Counted from the first letter of the stretch, positions 16,786 to 25,858 are shown. The stretch is DNA of 64,000 nt from Lichenibacterium minor (GCF_004137685.1 NZ_QYBB01000020.1:28842-92841); one strand, 5' to 3'. Notes: generated from the sequence alone by a model not told the origin. Program-made: numbers and translations.

Positions 16786-17787
16786 ATGCCGCCCGCCCCC
16801 ACCGACAGCCTGTCCGCCAACGTCGCCCCGATCGCGGCCGGCGCCCACGTCACCGCCGCCTGCTTCCTCGGCGACGTCCCGGCCCTGGCGCTCGGCGACG
16901 GCACGGTGCTGCTCGGCGCGGACGGAGACCGGCGCGCCGCCGCCCACCCGGACGGCGCCGTGCTCTGCGCCGCCGCCGACCGCGACCGCATCGTGACGGG
17001 CGGCGACGACGGCCGCATCGTGGCGACCCGCGCCGACGGCTCGACGGAGGAACTCGGCGCCGGCAAGGGCTGGGTCGACGCCCTCGCCCTGCACCCGAAC
17101 GGCGCCGTCGCCTGGGCGAGCGGCCGCACGGTCCGGGCCCGCTCGGCCAAGGGCGAGGTGAAGAGCGTCGAGGCCCAGTCCTCGGTGCGGGGCGTGGCCT
17201 TCGCGCCGAAGGGCTACCGGCTGGCCTTCAGCCATTACAACGGCGCGTCCCTGTGGTTCCCCAACGCCGCCGAGCCCCCGCAGGCGCTGGACTGGAAGGG
17301 CTCGCACCTCGACGTCGTGTGGTCGCCCGACGGCCGCTTCGTCGTCACCACCATGCAGGAGAACGCCATGCACGGCTGGCGCGTCTCCGATTCCAAGCAC
17401 ATGCGCATGTCGGGCTATCCGGCGAAGCCGCGCTCGCTGTCGTGGTCTCCGGACGGCGCCTGGCTCGCCACCTCGGGCGCGGAAGCCTGCGTGGTGTGGC
17501 CCTTCGAGGGCAAGGACGGCCCCATGGGCAAGCCGCCGCGCGAATGCGGCGTGCGGTCCGTGCGGGTGTCCCAGGTGGCGTTCCACCCGCGCGCCGGCGT
17601 GCTGGCGCTCGGCTACGACGACGGGTTCGTGCTGATGGTGCGGATGAAGGACAATTCCGAGATCCTGATCCGCCGCGAGGACCAGGCGGGCGGCGCCATC
17701 TCGGCGCTGGCGTGGAACGCGGCGGGGACCAGGCTGGTCTTCGGCACCCGCAACGGCGCGGCCGGCCTGCTGGCCCTGCCGACATGA
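16786..17787 (+). CDS. WD40 repeat protein
   Basis: A 333-residue protein built of degenerate WD40 blades. Visible repeat signatures are VDALALHPNGAVAWASG, VRGVAFAPKGYRLAFSHYNG, LDVVWSPDGRFVVTTMQENAMHGW, PRSLSWSPDGAWLATSGAEACVVW, SQVAFHPRAGVLALGYDDG and ISALAWNAAGTRLVFGTRNG. Six to seven blades fit the length, suggesting a complete propeller. No signal peptide, so a cytoplasmic scaffold is likely. It begins 19 bp after the SDR gene. Role unknown. Confidence 0.85.
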   Translation: MPPAPTDSLSANVAPIAAGAHVTAACFLGDVPALALGDGTVLLGADGDRRAAAHPDGAVLCAAADRDRIVTGGDDGRIVATRADGSTEELGAGKGWVDALALHPNGAVAWASGRTVRARSAKGEVKSVEAQSSVRGVAFAPKGYRLAFSHYNGASLWFPNAAEPPQALDWKGSHLDVVWSPDGRFVVTTMQENAMHGWRVSDSKHMRMSGYPAKPRSLSWSPDGAWLATSGAEACVVWPFEGKDGPMGKPPRECGVRSVRVSQVAFHPRAGVLALGYDDGFVLMVRMKDNSEILIRREDQAGGAISALAWNAAGTRLVFGTRNGAAGLLALPT

Positions 17788-17788
17788 A

Positions 17789-17812
17789 AAAGCCGGGCGC
17801 GAGCCCGGCTTC
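17789..17812. terminator. bidirectional rho-independent terminator
   Basis: Hairpin AGCCGGGC, loop GCGA, GCCCGGCT (17791-17810) between converging genes. On the minus strand the stem is followed by TTTTT, so it should work best for the Met/His-rich gene and weakly for the WD40 gene. Confidence 0.7.
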
Positions 17813-17847
17813 TCCTTCGTCCCCGCCCGTATCCGGGCGGGGGCCGA

Positions 17848-18375
17848 TCACATGGCCTTGTGCATCATGCGGTGGTGCATGGCATGGTGCATGGTGTGGT
17901 GACGCATCATGCTCTTGCGCATCATGCCGTTGGTGAAGTGAGCGCGGCGATAAGCGTAGCTGTGCTTCTTCATCATGCGCGAATGGTGCATCATCATGCG
18001 ATGATGCTTCATCATCATGCCGCGATGACCCATCATGCGATGGTGCTTCATCATCATGGCGTGGTGGCGCATCATCATCCCGTGATGCTTCATCATCATG
18101 CCGTGATGCATGGCCGACCGGCGCATCATCGGCTTCTTCATCGTGGCGCCGTGGCGCATCATCGGCTTCCGCTGCATGGGCGCGGCCATCATGGGCTTCT
18201 GGTCCATGGGCTTCGGTGCCGTGGCGGCGGGGCCCGTCGGCGACGGCGCGGGGGCGGCCGGGGCGGCGGCGCCAGGGGCCGGTGCAGGGGCGGCGGCACC
18301 GGGGGTCGCGGCCTGGGCCATCGCGCTCGTGGCGCCCAGGGCCAGGAACATGCAGCCGGCGATCAATGTCCTCAT
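17848..18375 (-). CDS. exported methionine/histidine-rich protein
   Basis: A 175-residue protein with signal peptide MRTLIAGCMFLALGATSAMAQA, an Ala/Pro/Gly linker (about residues 23-56), and a 119-residue tail starting at MDQKPMM. The tail contains 38 Met and 23 His by count, in repeats of the form MMMKHHRMM/MMMRHHAMM. Apart from a single Asp it lacks acidic residues and is strongly basic. Met/His clusters in exported proteins commonly bind copper or silver, so periplasmic metal binding is a reasonable guess, not shown. The ATG was chosen with GAGAGG 9 bases upstream. No copper genes are adjacent. Confidence 0.75.
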   Translation of the reverse strand: MRTLIAGCMFLALGATSAMAQAATPGAAAPAPAPGAAAPAAPAPSPTGPAATAPKPMDQKPMMAAPMQRKPMMRHGATMKKPMMRRSAMHHGMMMKHHGMMMRHHAMMMKHHRMMGHRGMMMKHHRMMMHHSRMMKKHSYAYRRAHFTNGMMRKSMMRHHTMHHAMHHRMMHKAM

Positions 18376-18578
18376 GGTCGTCATCCTCTCGTCGTTTGTC
18401 ACAGGGTTCGGACCGCCCGCCCCCGAATGCCGGGGGCGACCTCGCGTCCGATGGAAGCCTTCGCGCCCTGAACGGGCACTGAACTCGCCCGGCGCCCCGC
18501 TTGTCGCGCCGCGCCGCGTGGGCCACACGTGCCACAACTACGCCGCAAACGCCCAGCCGACGATCGGGGTCCATCGCC

Positions 18579-19316
18579 ATGCGCATCAAGGTCATCAATC
18601 CCAACAGCACCGCATCGATGACGGCGGTGATCGCCGCGGCGGCGCGGGCGGCGGCGTCCGCGGGGACGGAGATCGTGGCCGCCACCTCGCCGTCGGGGCC
18701 GGCCTCGATCGAGGGCCATTACGACGAAGCGGTGAGCGTCATCGGCCTCCTGGAGGAGATCCGCGCCGGCGAACGGGACGGCTGCGACGGCTACGTGGTG
18801 GCCTGCTTCGGCGACCCCGGCCTGCTCGCCGCGCGGGAAGCCGCGCGCGGCCCCGTGCTCGGCATCGCCGAGGCGGCCATGCATGCGGCGAGCTTCCTCG
18901 CCACCGGCTTCAGCGTCGTCACCACCCTCGGCCGCACCCGCATCATCGCCGAGCACCTCCTGCGGAACTACGGCATGGAGCACCATTGCCGACGGGTGCG
19001 GGCGACGGAACTCGCCGTTCTGGAGCTCGACGATCCCGCCTCCGACGCCCGCGGCCGGATCCTCGCGGAATGCCGCCGGGCGCTCGACGAGGACGGGTCG
19101 GGCGCCATCGTGCTCGGATGCGCCGGCATGGCCGACCTCGCCGCCGACCTGCAGCGCGAGCTCGGAGTCCCGGTGATCGACGGCGTGGGGATCGCGGTGC
19201 GCTTCGTCGAAGCGCTGGCGGGCCTGGGCCTGTCGACGAGCAAGCGCGGCGACCTCGCGGCGCCGCTGCCGAAGCCCTTCGCGGGCGCCATGGCCGGGAT
19301 GGCGTGGCGGGGCTGA
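18579..19316 (+). CDS. aspartate/glutamate/hydantoin racemase family protein
   Basis: A 245-residue cofactor-independent racemase-fold protein of the HyuE/Dcg1 type. Visible: MRIKVINPNSTASM at the N-terminus, the first catalytic cysteine in VVACFGDPG, the second in VLGCAGMADL, and DGVGIAVRFVEAL near the C-terminus. Both cysteines of the two-base mechanism are present. Hydantoin or allantoin racemase activity is plausible, but no hydantoinase or ureide gene lies nearby. The start MRIKV was chosen over the longer frame because the family begins there. Confidence 0.82.
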   Translation: MRIKVINPNSTASMTAVIAAAARAAASAGTEIVAATSPSGPASIEGHYDEAVSVIGLLEEIRAGERDGCDGYVVACFGDPGLLAAREAARGPVLGIAEAAMHAASFLATGFSVVTTLGRTRIIAEHLLRNYGMEHHCRRVRATELAVLELDDPASDARGRILAECRRALDEDGSGAIVLGCAGMADLAADLQRELGVPVIDGVGIAVRFVEALAGLGLSTSKRGDLAAPLPKPFAGAMAGMAWRG

Positions 19317-19332
19317 CGGTCGCGGGTCGCGA

Positions 19333-20031
19333 TCAGGCGAGCCCCGGTCCGGACGACCAAGCCAGGCAGGCCGCGTGGCCCGGGATGCCGCGCAGCCAGC
19401 GGGCCTCGAAGCGCCGCAGGTCCGCCGCCAGAACCGTGGCGCCGGCGACGCGGGGGCGGTCGGCGTCGCCCGACAGCACCGAGAAACCGTCGAGCCCGCC
19501 GGCGATGCCGCGCCCGTCGGCCTTGAGCAGCGCCTCCTTGGCGGTCCAAACGTCGAAGAACAGGGGCGAGGCGTCCTCGGCGGCGGCGAAGCGCGCGTCC
19601 TCAGGGCCCAGCACGAGGCGCGACAGCGGGCGCCAGTCCCAATCCGCCCGCACGGGCTCGACGTCGACGCCGACGCGCCGCAGCGGGGACCAGGCCACGA
19701 GGGCGTGGCCGCCGCCGTGCGCCACGTTGAAGTCGAGCGGCGGCGGTCCTCCCGCGTCCAGCGCGGGACGGCCCCGGTCGGACCGCAGGAAGCGGAGCGC
19801 CGCCGGCGCGGCGCCCAGCGCGGCGCCCAGCTCCCGCCGCAGCACGGCCCGCGCGGCGGCGAAGCGGAGGGCGTCGACGGCGCGGTGGAAGCGCGCGGCC
19901 TCGTCCCGCTCGCCGTCGGACAGGACGTCGAACAGCGGGTCGGACAGCGGCACGGCGAAATCCAGGTCGACCCGGACCACCCGCACGTCCCCCGGGAGCG
20001 CGGCGTCGCGATGGGGCGCGACGCGGATCAC
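19333..20031 (-). CDS. 4'-phosphopantetheinyl transferase (Sfp-type)
   Basis: A 232-residue enzyme that transfers phosphopantetheine from CoA to carrier proteins. Motifs: FNVAHGGGHALVAW, the magnesium-binding VGVDVEPV, and WTAKEALLKADGRGI (W-x-x-K-E-A-x-x-K). The two-domain length fits Sfp/Gsp-type rather than AcpS. There is no polyketide or NRPS gene in the window to name a partner. The gene starts 16 bp downstream of the gluQ stop codon on the same strand and may be co-transcribed with it. Confidence 0.9.
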   Translation of the reverse strand: MIRVAPHRDAALPGDVRVVRVDLDFAVPLSDPLFDVLSDGERDEAARFHRAVDALRFAAARAVLRRELGAALGAAPAALRFLRSDRGRPALDAGGPPPLDFNVAHGGGHALVAWSPLRRVGVDVEPVRADWDWRPLSRLVLGPEDARFAAAEDASPLFFDVWTAKEALLKADGRGIAGGLDGFSVLSGDADRPRVAGATVLAADLRRFEARWLRGIPGHAACLAWSSGPGLA

Positions 20032-20047
20032 CGGGACCGCCCCCGCG

Positions 20048-20962
20048 TCACGCGGGGAGCCCCACCCGGCGCCGGATGTCGGCCGGCGTCAGCCCTTCCC
20101 CCCGCAGGTCGCGCAGCGACGGGGCGCCGCGGCTCTTCGACAGCTTCTGGCCGCCCGCGTCGAGCACCAGGCGGTGGTGGTGGTAGCGCGGCGCGGGCAG
20201 GCCCAGCAGGCGCTGCAACAGGCGGTGCAGCGCGGTGGCGCCGAACAGGTCGACGCCGCGCACCACGTCGGTGACGCCCTGGGCGGCGTCGTCCACCACG
20301 ACGGACAGGTGGTAGCTCGTCGGCACCTCGCGCCGGGCCAGGAGCGCGTCGCCCCAGGTGGCGGGGTCGGCGGCGACGTCGCGCGCGGGCGCGTCCCCGC
20401 CCCCGCCGTCGCCGCATTCGCGCCACGCGAGCGGCGCCGCATCCTCGGCGAGCGCTTTCGCGACGTCGAGCCGCAGCGCCGCCGGCGAGCCTTCGGCGAG
20501 GCGGCGCGCCCGCTCGGCCGGCGGCAGGTGGCGGCAGGTGCCGGGATAGAGCGGCGCGCCGTCGGGGTCGACGGGGCGGGGCCGCCCGTCCGCGGCGGCG
20601 CGGGCGGCGCTCGCCGCCAGCACGGCGCCGCGCGTGCAGAAGCAGGGGTAGACGAGGCCGCGCGCCGCGAGCCGGTCGAGCGCGGACCGGTAGAGCGGGA
20701 AATGCTCGGACTGCCGCCGCGGCGGCTCGGGCCAGGCCACGCCGAGCCATCCGAGGTCGTCGACGATGGCGGCCGCGTAGGCTTCCCGGCAACGCTCGCG
20801 GTCGATATCCTCCAGCCGCAGCAGCAGGGTGCCGCCGGCGGCCGCGGCCGCGTCGCGGTTGATCAGCGCCGACAGGGCGTGGCCGAGGTGGAGCAGGCCG
20901 TTGGGCGAAGGGGCGAAGCGGAACACGCGGGCTCCGCCCCGCTCGGCCTCATGGTCCGTCAC
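20048..20962 (-). CDS. gluQ: glutamyl-Q tRNA(Asp) synthetase
   Basis: A 304-residue truncated GluRS-like enzyme that loads glutamate on queuosine of tRNA(Asp). Motifs: FAPSPNGLLHLGHA (HIGH class), RLEDID, a CFC...GTC zinc-site arrangement (YPCFCTRG then YPGTCRH), DVVRGVDLFGAT and KLSKS (KMSKS class). It lacks the anticodon-binding half of full GluRS, as expected for GluQ. The start is a GTG at 20962 preceded by GGCGGG; no ATG lies nearby in this frame. Confidence 0.92.
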   Translation of the reverse strand: MTDHEAERGGARVFRFAPSPNGLLHLGHALSALINRDAAAAAGGTLLLRLEDIDRERCREAYAAAIVDDLGWLGVAWPEPPRRQSEHFPLYRSALDRLAARGLVYPCFCTRGAVLAASAARAAADGRPRPVDPDGAPLYPGTCRHLPPAERARRLAEGSPAALRLDVAKALAEDAAPLAWRECGDGGGGDAPARDVAADPATWGDALLARREVPTSYHLSVVVDDAAQGVTDVVRGVDLFGATALHRLLQRLLGLPAPRYHHHRLVLDAGGQKLSKSRGAPSLRDLRGEGLTPADIRRRVGLPA

Positions 20963-21031
20963 ACCCGCCACCGTCCCGTCGCTCCCCGGCTCCCCTGCCC
21001 GGCAGGTTCGCACGGCGCGGGGGGATCGGTC

Positions 21032-21724
21032 ATGGGGGAAATGACGCAGGACCCGCGCGCCGCCGCGGCCATCGACGGCGAAGGGGACCTCGACCGCGCG
21101 CTCGCCGCCCTGGCGGAGCGCGACCCCGGGCTCGTCGCCCACCTCGTCGCCGTCGGCGGCCGGCCGCCGCTGCGCCGCCGGGCGCCGGGCTTCGAGGGCC
21201 TGGCCGCCCTGGTGGTGTCGCAGCAGGTTTCGACCGCCAGCGCGGCGGCGATCTTCGGCCGCCTCCGCGCGGCGCTCGACCCCCTCGACGCGCCGGCGCT
21301 GCTCCGCGCCGACGACGCCGTGCTCCGGGCGGCGGGGCTGTCGACCGGCAAGGTGCTGACGCTGCGCGCCGCCGCGGCCGCGGTGGCCGAGGGCCGGCTG
21401 GCGCTCGACGCGCTCGCGGCGCTCCCGGCCGAGGCGGCGGCGGCCCGCCTCACCGCGCTGCGCGGCATCGGACCCTGGACGGCGCAGCTCTACCTCCTGT
21501 CCTGCCTCGGCCACGCCGACGCGTGGCCGCCCGGCGACGTCGCGCTCGAGGAAGCGGCGCGCCTGGCCTTGAAGCTCGATGCCCGGCCGGACCGGGCCGC
21601 CCTGGCGGCCATCGCCGAGCGCTGGCGCCCGTACCGCGCCGTCGCGGCGCGGCTGCTGTGGAGCTACTACCGCGCCGTGAAGGGGCGCAGCGGGCTCGGC
21701 ATCGGGCTGGGGGACGGGGGGTGA
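21032..21724 (+). CDS. DNA-3-methyladenine glycosylase, AlkA-like HhH-GPD protein
   Basis: A 230-residue base-excision glycosylase. The HhH-GPD region shows LVVSQQVSTASAAAIFGRL, LRGIGPWTAQLYLLSCLG and WPPGDVALEEA, in which the Asp of GDVAL is the catalytic residue. It lacks the N-terminal TBP-like domain of E. coli AlkA, matching the shorter bacterial AlkA group. The ATG at 21032 follows GGGGGGA; the ATG at 21041 is an alternative. It is divergent from gluQ, with about 70 bp between starts. Confidence 0.88.
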   Translation: MGEMTQDPRAAAAIDGEGDLDRALAALAERDPGLVAHLVAVGGRPPLRRRAPGFEGLAALVVSQQVSTASAAAIFGRLRAALDPLDAPALLRADDAVLRAAGLSTGKVLTLRAAAAAVAEGRLALDALAALPAEAAAARLTALRGIGPWTAQLYLLSCLGHADAWPPGDVALEEAARLALKLDARPDRAALAAIAERWRPYRAVAARLLWSYYRAVKGRSGLGIGLGDGG

Positions 21725-21847
21725 TCGGGGTCCGGCTCGCTTCGACCCGGACGGCGATACGGCATCGAGGACCGCCGACCCAACCTTGACCCGTCCGCCG
21801 CGAGCGCCGATGTCCGGCGCATCGACACCCACGACGAGGATCCCGCC

Positions 21848-22525
21848 TTGGCCCCCATCGACGGCCCGCGCCTGCCGGCGCGCTCCCGCCACACCCGACA
21901 GCTCGTGGTCTTCCTCCACGGCTACGGGGCAGACGGCAACGACCTGATCGAGATCGGGCGGCAGTGGCAGGCTTGGCTGCCCGACGCCGAGTTCGTGGCG
22001 CCGCACGCGCCCGAGCGCTGCACGCAGGCGCCCACGGGGCGGCAATGGTTCCCGCTGACGATGCGCGATCCCGCCGAACGCTGGACCGGCGTCGTCAAGG
22101 CGCGCCCGACGCTCGACGCCTTCCTCGACGCGGAACTGGCCCGCACGGGGCTCGACGACGGGAAGCTGGCCCTGGTGGGCTTCAGCCAGGGCACCATGAT
22201 GGCGCTGCACACGGGGCTGCGGCGCGCGCGGGCGCCGGCCGCGATCCTGGGCTATTCGGGCCTGCTGGTGGGCCCGGAACACCTCGGCGAGGCCACGGCG
22301 CGCGCCGCCGCGGGGCGGCCGCCGGCCGTGCTGCTGGTGCACGGCGACCGCGACACCGTGATCCCGGTCGACGCGCTGTTCGACGCCGCCGAAAGCCTCG
22401 GCAAGGCCGAGATCCCGGCGCAGTGGCACCTGTCGATGGGCGTCGCGCACGGCATCGACGGCTCGGGCCTGACCCATGGCGGCCAGTTCCTGGCGCAGAG
22501 CTTCGGGCGGCCGACGCCGCGCTGA
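21848..22525 (+). CDS. alpha/beta hydrolase, phospholipase/carboxylesterase family
   Basis: A 225-residue cytoplasmic esterase of the YpfH/Abhydrolase_2 type. Oxyanion-region motif VFLHGYGADGNDL, nucleophile Ser113 in GFSQGT, Asp167 in HGDRDTVIP, His201 in GVAHGID: a complete triad. The start is a TTG at 21848 after GAGGAT; no ATG fits better. It is followed by a strong hairpin terminator facing the convergent porin gene. Confidence 0.87.
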   Translation: MAPIDGPRLPARSRHTRQLVVFLHGYGADGNDLIEIGRQWQAWLPDAEFVAPHAPERCTQAPTGRQWFPLTMRDPAERWTGVVKARPTLDAFLDAELARTGLDDGKLALVGFSQGTMMALHTGLRRARAPAAILGYSGLLVGPEHLGEATARAAAGRPPAVLLVHGDRDTVIPVDALFDAAESLGKAEIPAQWHLSMGVAHGIDGSGLTHGGQFLAQSFGRPTPR

Positions 22526-22540
22526 TCCGCTCCGAACGCA

Positions 22541-22566
22541 GAAAGCCCGGCTCGCGCCGGGCTTTC
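22541..22566. terminator. bidirectional terminator between esterase and porin
   Basis: Perfect 10-bp stem GAAAGCCCGG, loop CTCGCG, CCGGGCTTTC, between converging stop codons at 22525 and 22590. Confidence 0.75.
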
Positions 22567-22589
22567 GAAGGTGTTCGGAGAAGCGTCGA

Positions 22590-24038
22590 TCAGAAATCGC
22601 GCTCGACGCGGAGGCGAGCCTCGAAGGCATCGGGGTTCTTCGACACGCCGACGGGCAGCGCCGTCGCGGCCTGGTTGACGTTGTGAGCCAGCGTCTGGTT
22701 GATCTTGGCATAGTCGAACTCGAGGCCGAACTCGAGGTTCTTCGCGGGATCCCACAGGAACTGGTTGCCGATCTTGTACTGCTCGGCGAAGCCGAGGCCG
22801 CCCTGCGTCCAGTCGATCCGGCCGGCGCGGCCATAGGAGGTCTGCTCGTAGGAGCCGAAGATCACATCGTGGAAGTTCGGCGTGAAGTAGTGGTTGAAGG
22901 CGGCCATGACGGAGAAGCCCTCGCCCTTCTGCAGCGTGAAGGCGCCGTTGGCCGTGCCGGGCGTGCGGATCGCGATGGCGTCGCGGTCGATGTGCTGGAA
23001 GCCGCCGAGGTAGGCCGAGCTGAACCCCTGATTGATGTAGTAGGCAGAGTCCTGATACAGGTAGGCGCCGTTCTGGTAAGCGCCTTCGACCCAGAGGTCG
23101 TCGCCGGCGGCCAGCATCGGCAGTTTCAGGCGGACGCCCCCCTGGACCGCGAAGCCGTCCGCGTCCTGACCGGAGAAGCCTTGGCCGCCAGTGCCGGCGA
23201 AGGGGCCGGACTCGGCCTGGATCTCGTGATAGGCGGCCGACAGCTGGGCGGAGCCCCAGGCCTGGTCGTAGCGCAGCACGCCGACGAGATCGGGGATGGT
23301 TTCACCGGCGTAGCGGACCGATGAGGTCGTCGCCTGGGTGCCACCGGTGATGTAGCCGAGACCCTGCGCGCTCAGATTGCGGGCGTTGCGGTCCTCGATC
23401 GAGAAGGTCGCCGACAGGCCACCGCCGACCTGATAGGTGTAGGCGAGGACGTTCTGCGCCAAGTCGGAGTTGGCGATACCTTCGTAGTTGTAGTTGTCGG
23501 CGTAGAAGTCGAAGAACGACTGGACGCGGCCGGCGGTGATGCCGGCGAACTGGATGAAGCCGCGGCGCAGCGTGGCGTTGTTGCCGCCGGAATTGGTGAT
23601 GGTGCTGGCGCCGCCGGACAGGCCGCCCTCGGCGTAGGTGCCCTGCACGCGGTCGATCTGGTACTGGATGAAGGCGCGCAACGTGCCGTAAGCGGTCTGG
23701 GTGCGGGTGTCGACACCGAGGCGGACGCGCGCGAGGAAGCCGCTCTCATCGCGGTCGCGGGCCGGGACGATGATGCGATTAGCTGCGTTGGTCGCCGTGC
23801 CGACCGGGGCCAGCGTGCGCGAGTTGCTGATGAAGACGCCTTCGATGCGGACCTGAGCGCCGATGCTGATGCAGGTGTCCGTGCCGGGGATGTAGAAGAA
23901 GCCTGCGCCGGTCCAATCGCAGACGCGGACGTAGTCGACCGGGGCCGCCTTGGCGACGGGCAGGTCGGCGGCCTGGGCGAGGCTGGCTGCGCTGATCAGG
24001 GCTGCGGTACCGAGCAGCAGGCTCTTCGCGAAAGTCAT
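22590..24038 (-). CDS. outer-membrane porin, alphaproteobacterial Omp2 (Porin_2) family
   Basis: A 482-residue porin with signal peptide MTFAKSLLLGTAALISAASL ending AQA-ADLP. The mature start PVDYVRVCDWTGAGFFYIPG and DTCISIGAQVRIEG is the hallmark of Hyphomicrobiales porins, with a conserved cysteine pair. Many alternating beta strands follow and the last residues are LRVERDF, ending in the C-terminal Phe needed for BAM recognition. An ATG three codons upstream is an alternative; the chosen one has GGA at good spacing. Allows passive diffusion of small solutes. Confidence 0.93.
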   Translation of the reverse strand: MTFAKSLLLGTAALISAASLAQAADLPVAKAAPVDYVRVCDWTGAGFFYIPGTDTCISIGAQVRIEGVFISNSRTLAPVGTATNAANRIIVPARDRDESGFLARVRLGVDTRTQTAYGTLRAFIQYQIDRVQGTYAEGGLSGGASTITNSGGNNATLRRGFIQFAGITAGRVQSFFDFYADNYNYEGIANSDLAQNVLAYTYQVGGGLSATFSIEDRNARNLSAQGLGYITGGTQATTSSVRYAGETIPDLVGVLRYDQAWGSAQLSAAYHEIQAESGPFAGTGGQGFSGQDADGFAVQGGVRLKLPMLAAGDDLWVEGAYQNGAYLYQDSAYYINQGFSSAYLGGFQHIDRDAIAIRTPGTANGAFTLQKGEGFSVMAAFNHYFTPNFHDVIFGSYEQTSYGRAGRIDWTQGGLGFAEQYKIGNQFLWDPAKNLEFGLEFDYAKINQTLAHNVNQAATALPVGVSKNPDAFEARLRVERDF

Positions 24039-24602
24039 GTGGTGCATCCGTCGGTCGAAGCGTTGATCGGTCGGGCGCCACGAGGGGGCGCCGCAAAACC
24101 GCCGTTGAATGAGACCTATCCAGACACACTTAGCTGAAAATGAGTTTTGAAGTAACGAGGACCGCTTTGCGGTTTTGCCCGGGCAACGAGTCTGGCGATG
24201 TTGCCCCTCCGCAACACCGGTGCAGGGGTCAAAAAAGTGGCAATCCTAAACGCCGTTCATCTCGCGCCCGTGACGGTCTCGTAAAATCAATTTTATAAAG
24301 GCGGCAGCGCCATTCTACCTCGCGCGCTGCCATTGTCTGATTTCAGGACGCGTCCTTTTGCGCCATGGATGCAACTCAGGGACTCTGCCCGGTGTCCGCC
24401 AGGTCCGGCCGCGACCGTCCGCAGGTCCGCGGCGCGGGGCCGCCGATCGTGCGGCGGTCCCGTTGTCGCGCGCCCCGGCACCCTCCGCGGCGACGCCCGT
24501 TCACGGTCAACGGCCGCATCGTGCCCGCCCCGGAGCGCCCCTCGGAAGACATCAGGGAAACGTTTCCCCGCCTCGGCCCGGAAGCCGCTCGTTCGCGGCT
24601 TT
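24039..24602. other. long intergenic region upstream of the porin gene
   Basis: Bases 24110-24300 are distinctly AT-rich for this genome and likely hold the porin promoter and regulatory sites (runs such as AAAATGAGTTTTGAAG and TAAAATCAATTTTATAAAG). No boxes were assigned. Bases 24330-24600 are GC-rich with only implausible frames. No gene or RNA recognised. Confidence 0.45.
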
Positions 24603-25163
24603 TCAGCCCTCGTCCTCCTCGGCGTCCTCGCCGAACATCTCGATCATCTGCCTGCAGAACTCGGGAATGTCGTCGGGCTTGCGCGAGGTGACCAGGAGCC
24701 CGTCGCGGACGCAGGCCTCGTCGACCCATTCGCCGCCGGCGTTCTCGATGTCGGTGCGCAGCGACGGCCAGGAGGTGAGCTGCACGCCTTCGACCGCGTC
24801 CGCCTCGATGAGCATCCAGGGCCCGTGGCAGATGGCGGCGATCGGCTTGTCGCTGTCCACGAAGTGCTGGACGAACTCGACCGCGTCCTCGCTCATGCGC
24901 AGCTTGTCGGGGTTGGTGGTGCCGCCCGGCAGCACCAGGGCGTCGAACATCTCGACGTCGACGGACAGGTCGAAGTCGACCGGGATCTTGTCGCCCGGGT
25001 TCACATCCCCGTTCATGGCCTGGATGGTGCCCGTCTTGAGCGATACCACCTTCACGTCGGCGCCCGCCGCCTTCAGGGCCTTCATGGGCTCCAGGATCTC
25101 GACCTGCTCGACGCCGTCCGTCGCCAGGATCGCCACCTGTAACCCTTCGAGATCGGTGGACAT
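24603..25163 (-). CDS. DJ-1/PfpI family protein (type 1 glutamine amidotransferase-like)
   Basis: A 186-residue protein of the PfpI/YhbO branch of the DJ-1 superfamily, linked to deglycase, chaperone or peptidase activity. Key motifs: VAILATDGVEQVEILEP at the N-terminus, DALVLPGGTTNPDKLR, and the nucleophile elbow AAICHGPWML with the reactive Cys followed by His. Start at MSTDLEG; an ATG two codons earlier is possible. It ends with an acidic tail (GEDAEEDEG). It lies alone. Confidence 0.87.
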   Translation of the reverse strand: MSTDLEGLQVAILATDGVEQVEILEPMKALKAAGADVKVVSLKTGTIQAMNGDVNPGDKIPVDFDLSVDVEMFDALVLPGGTTNPDKLRMSEDAVEFVQHFVDSDKPIAAICHGPWMLIEADAVEGVQLTSWPSLRTDIENAGGEWVDEACVRDGLLVTSRKPDDIPEFCRQMIEMFGEDAEEDEG

Positions 25164-25322
25164 GGTCAATGCTCGCTGTTGCGCGCGGGGCCTCCCGCAC
25201 GGTGAGCCCCAACGCGCGAAGCCCCGTCGTCGATCCGGTGGAAACGCCGAGCGGTGCCCGTCTGGCGCCGCCGCGGGGAAGCCGCCGCGCGGCGTCCCCG
25301 CCGATCGGACGGGAGCCTCGTG

Positions 25323-25676
25323 TCAACCCTGCCGGATGTCGACCTGGTCCGGATAGAAGGCGAGGTGGCCCGCGATGGCGGACACGCCCGGCAGCGGCGC
25401 CTCGTAGCTCCACACCGCGTTCTGCGCTTCGCGACCCTCGGCCGCGAGGGTGAAGTAGCTCGCTTCCCCCTTGAACGGGCAATGCGTGTGGCGGGGCGTC
25501 GGCGTGAAGGCCGCCATGTCGGCGTCCTCGCGGGGCACGTAGATCACCGGCCGCATCGCGCCCTCGGCGAGGTCGAGCGCCCGCGTGGTGTCGACCACGG
25601 TGCGGCCGGCGAAGAGCACCGTGACGCGGCCGGGATGCGGCGTGATGACGATGCCGTGAGGGCTGTCGGGCTTCAT
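25323..25676 (-). CDS. DUF427 family protein
   Basis: A 117-residue protein. The DUF427 fold is recognisable from ITPHPGRVTVLFAGRTVVDT, RPVIYVPREDADMAAFTPT, HCPFKGEASYFTL and VWSYEAPLPGVSAIAGHLAFYPD. The family is common in proteobacteria and fungi, with no firm biochemical role. The start at MKPDSPHG follows GAGGAAACGG; the longer open frame upstream is a shadow of ccmG. Confidence 0.85.
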   Translation of the reverse strand: MKPDSPHGIVITPHPGRVTVLFAGRTVVDTTRALDLAEGAMRPVIYVPREDADMAAFTPTPRHTHCPFKGEASYFTLAAEGREAQNAVWSYEAPLPGVSAIAGHLAFYPDQVDIRQG

Positions 25677-25858
25677 GGGTTCCGTTTCCTCGCGCTGCGG
25701 CCCGGGATGCGGGCCTGTGGCTCGACATAGCGCGGGGAACCGTGCCGGGGAGGCTCGGACACCGGGACGCGGCGGCGCGCCATCGCCGGGACGCGCGAGG
25801 AACCGGGCGGATGCGCCGGGGACGGTCTCGCGGCCGGTCTCGCGGCCGGCCGCCGCCA

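Noticed and set aside
17860..18120. CRISPR-like or satellite repeats (recurring CATCATCATG / GATGCTTCATCATC)
   Set aside because: The repeats are in phase with codons for MMMKHH units of an exported protein; there are no spacers of uniform length.
18110..21031. Upstream extension of the AlkA-like frame back to 18110
   Set aside because: It crosses several well-supported genes on both strands; the protein begins at 21032.
24293..24481. 62-codon frame upstream of the porin gene
   Set aside because: No ribosome site, Arg/Gly/Pro-rich, and it lies in the probable regulatory region.
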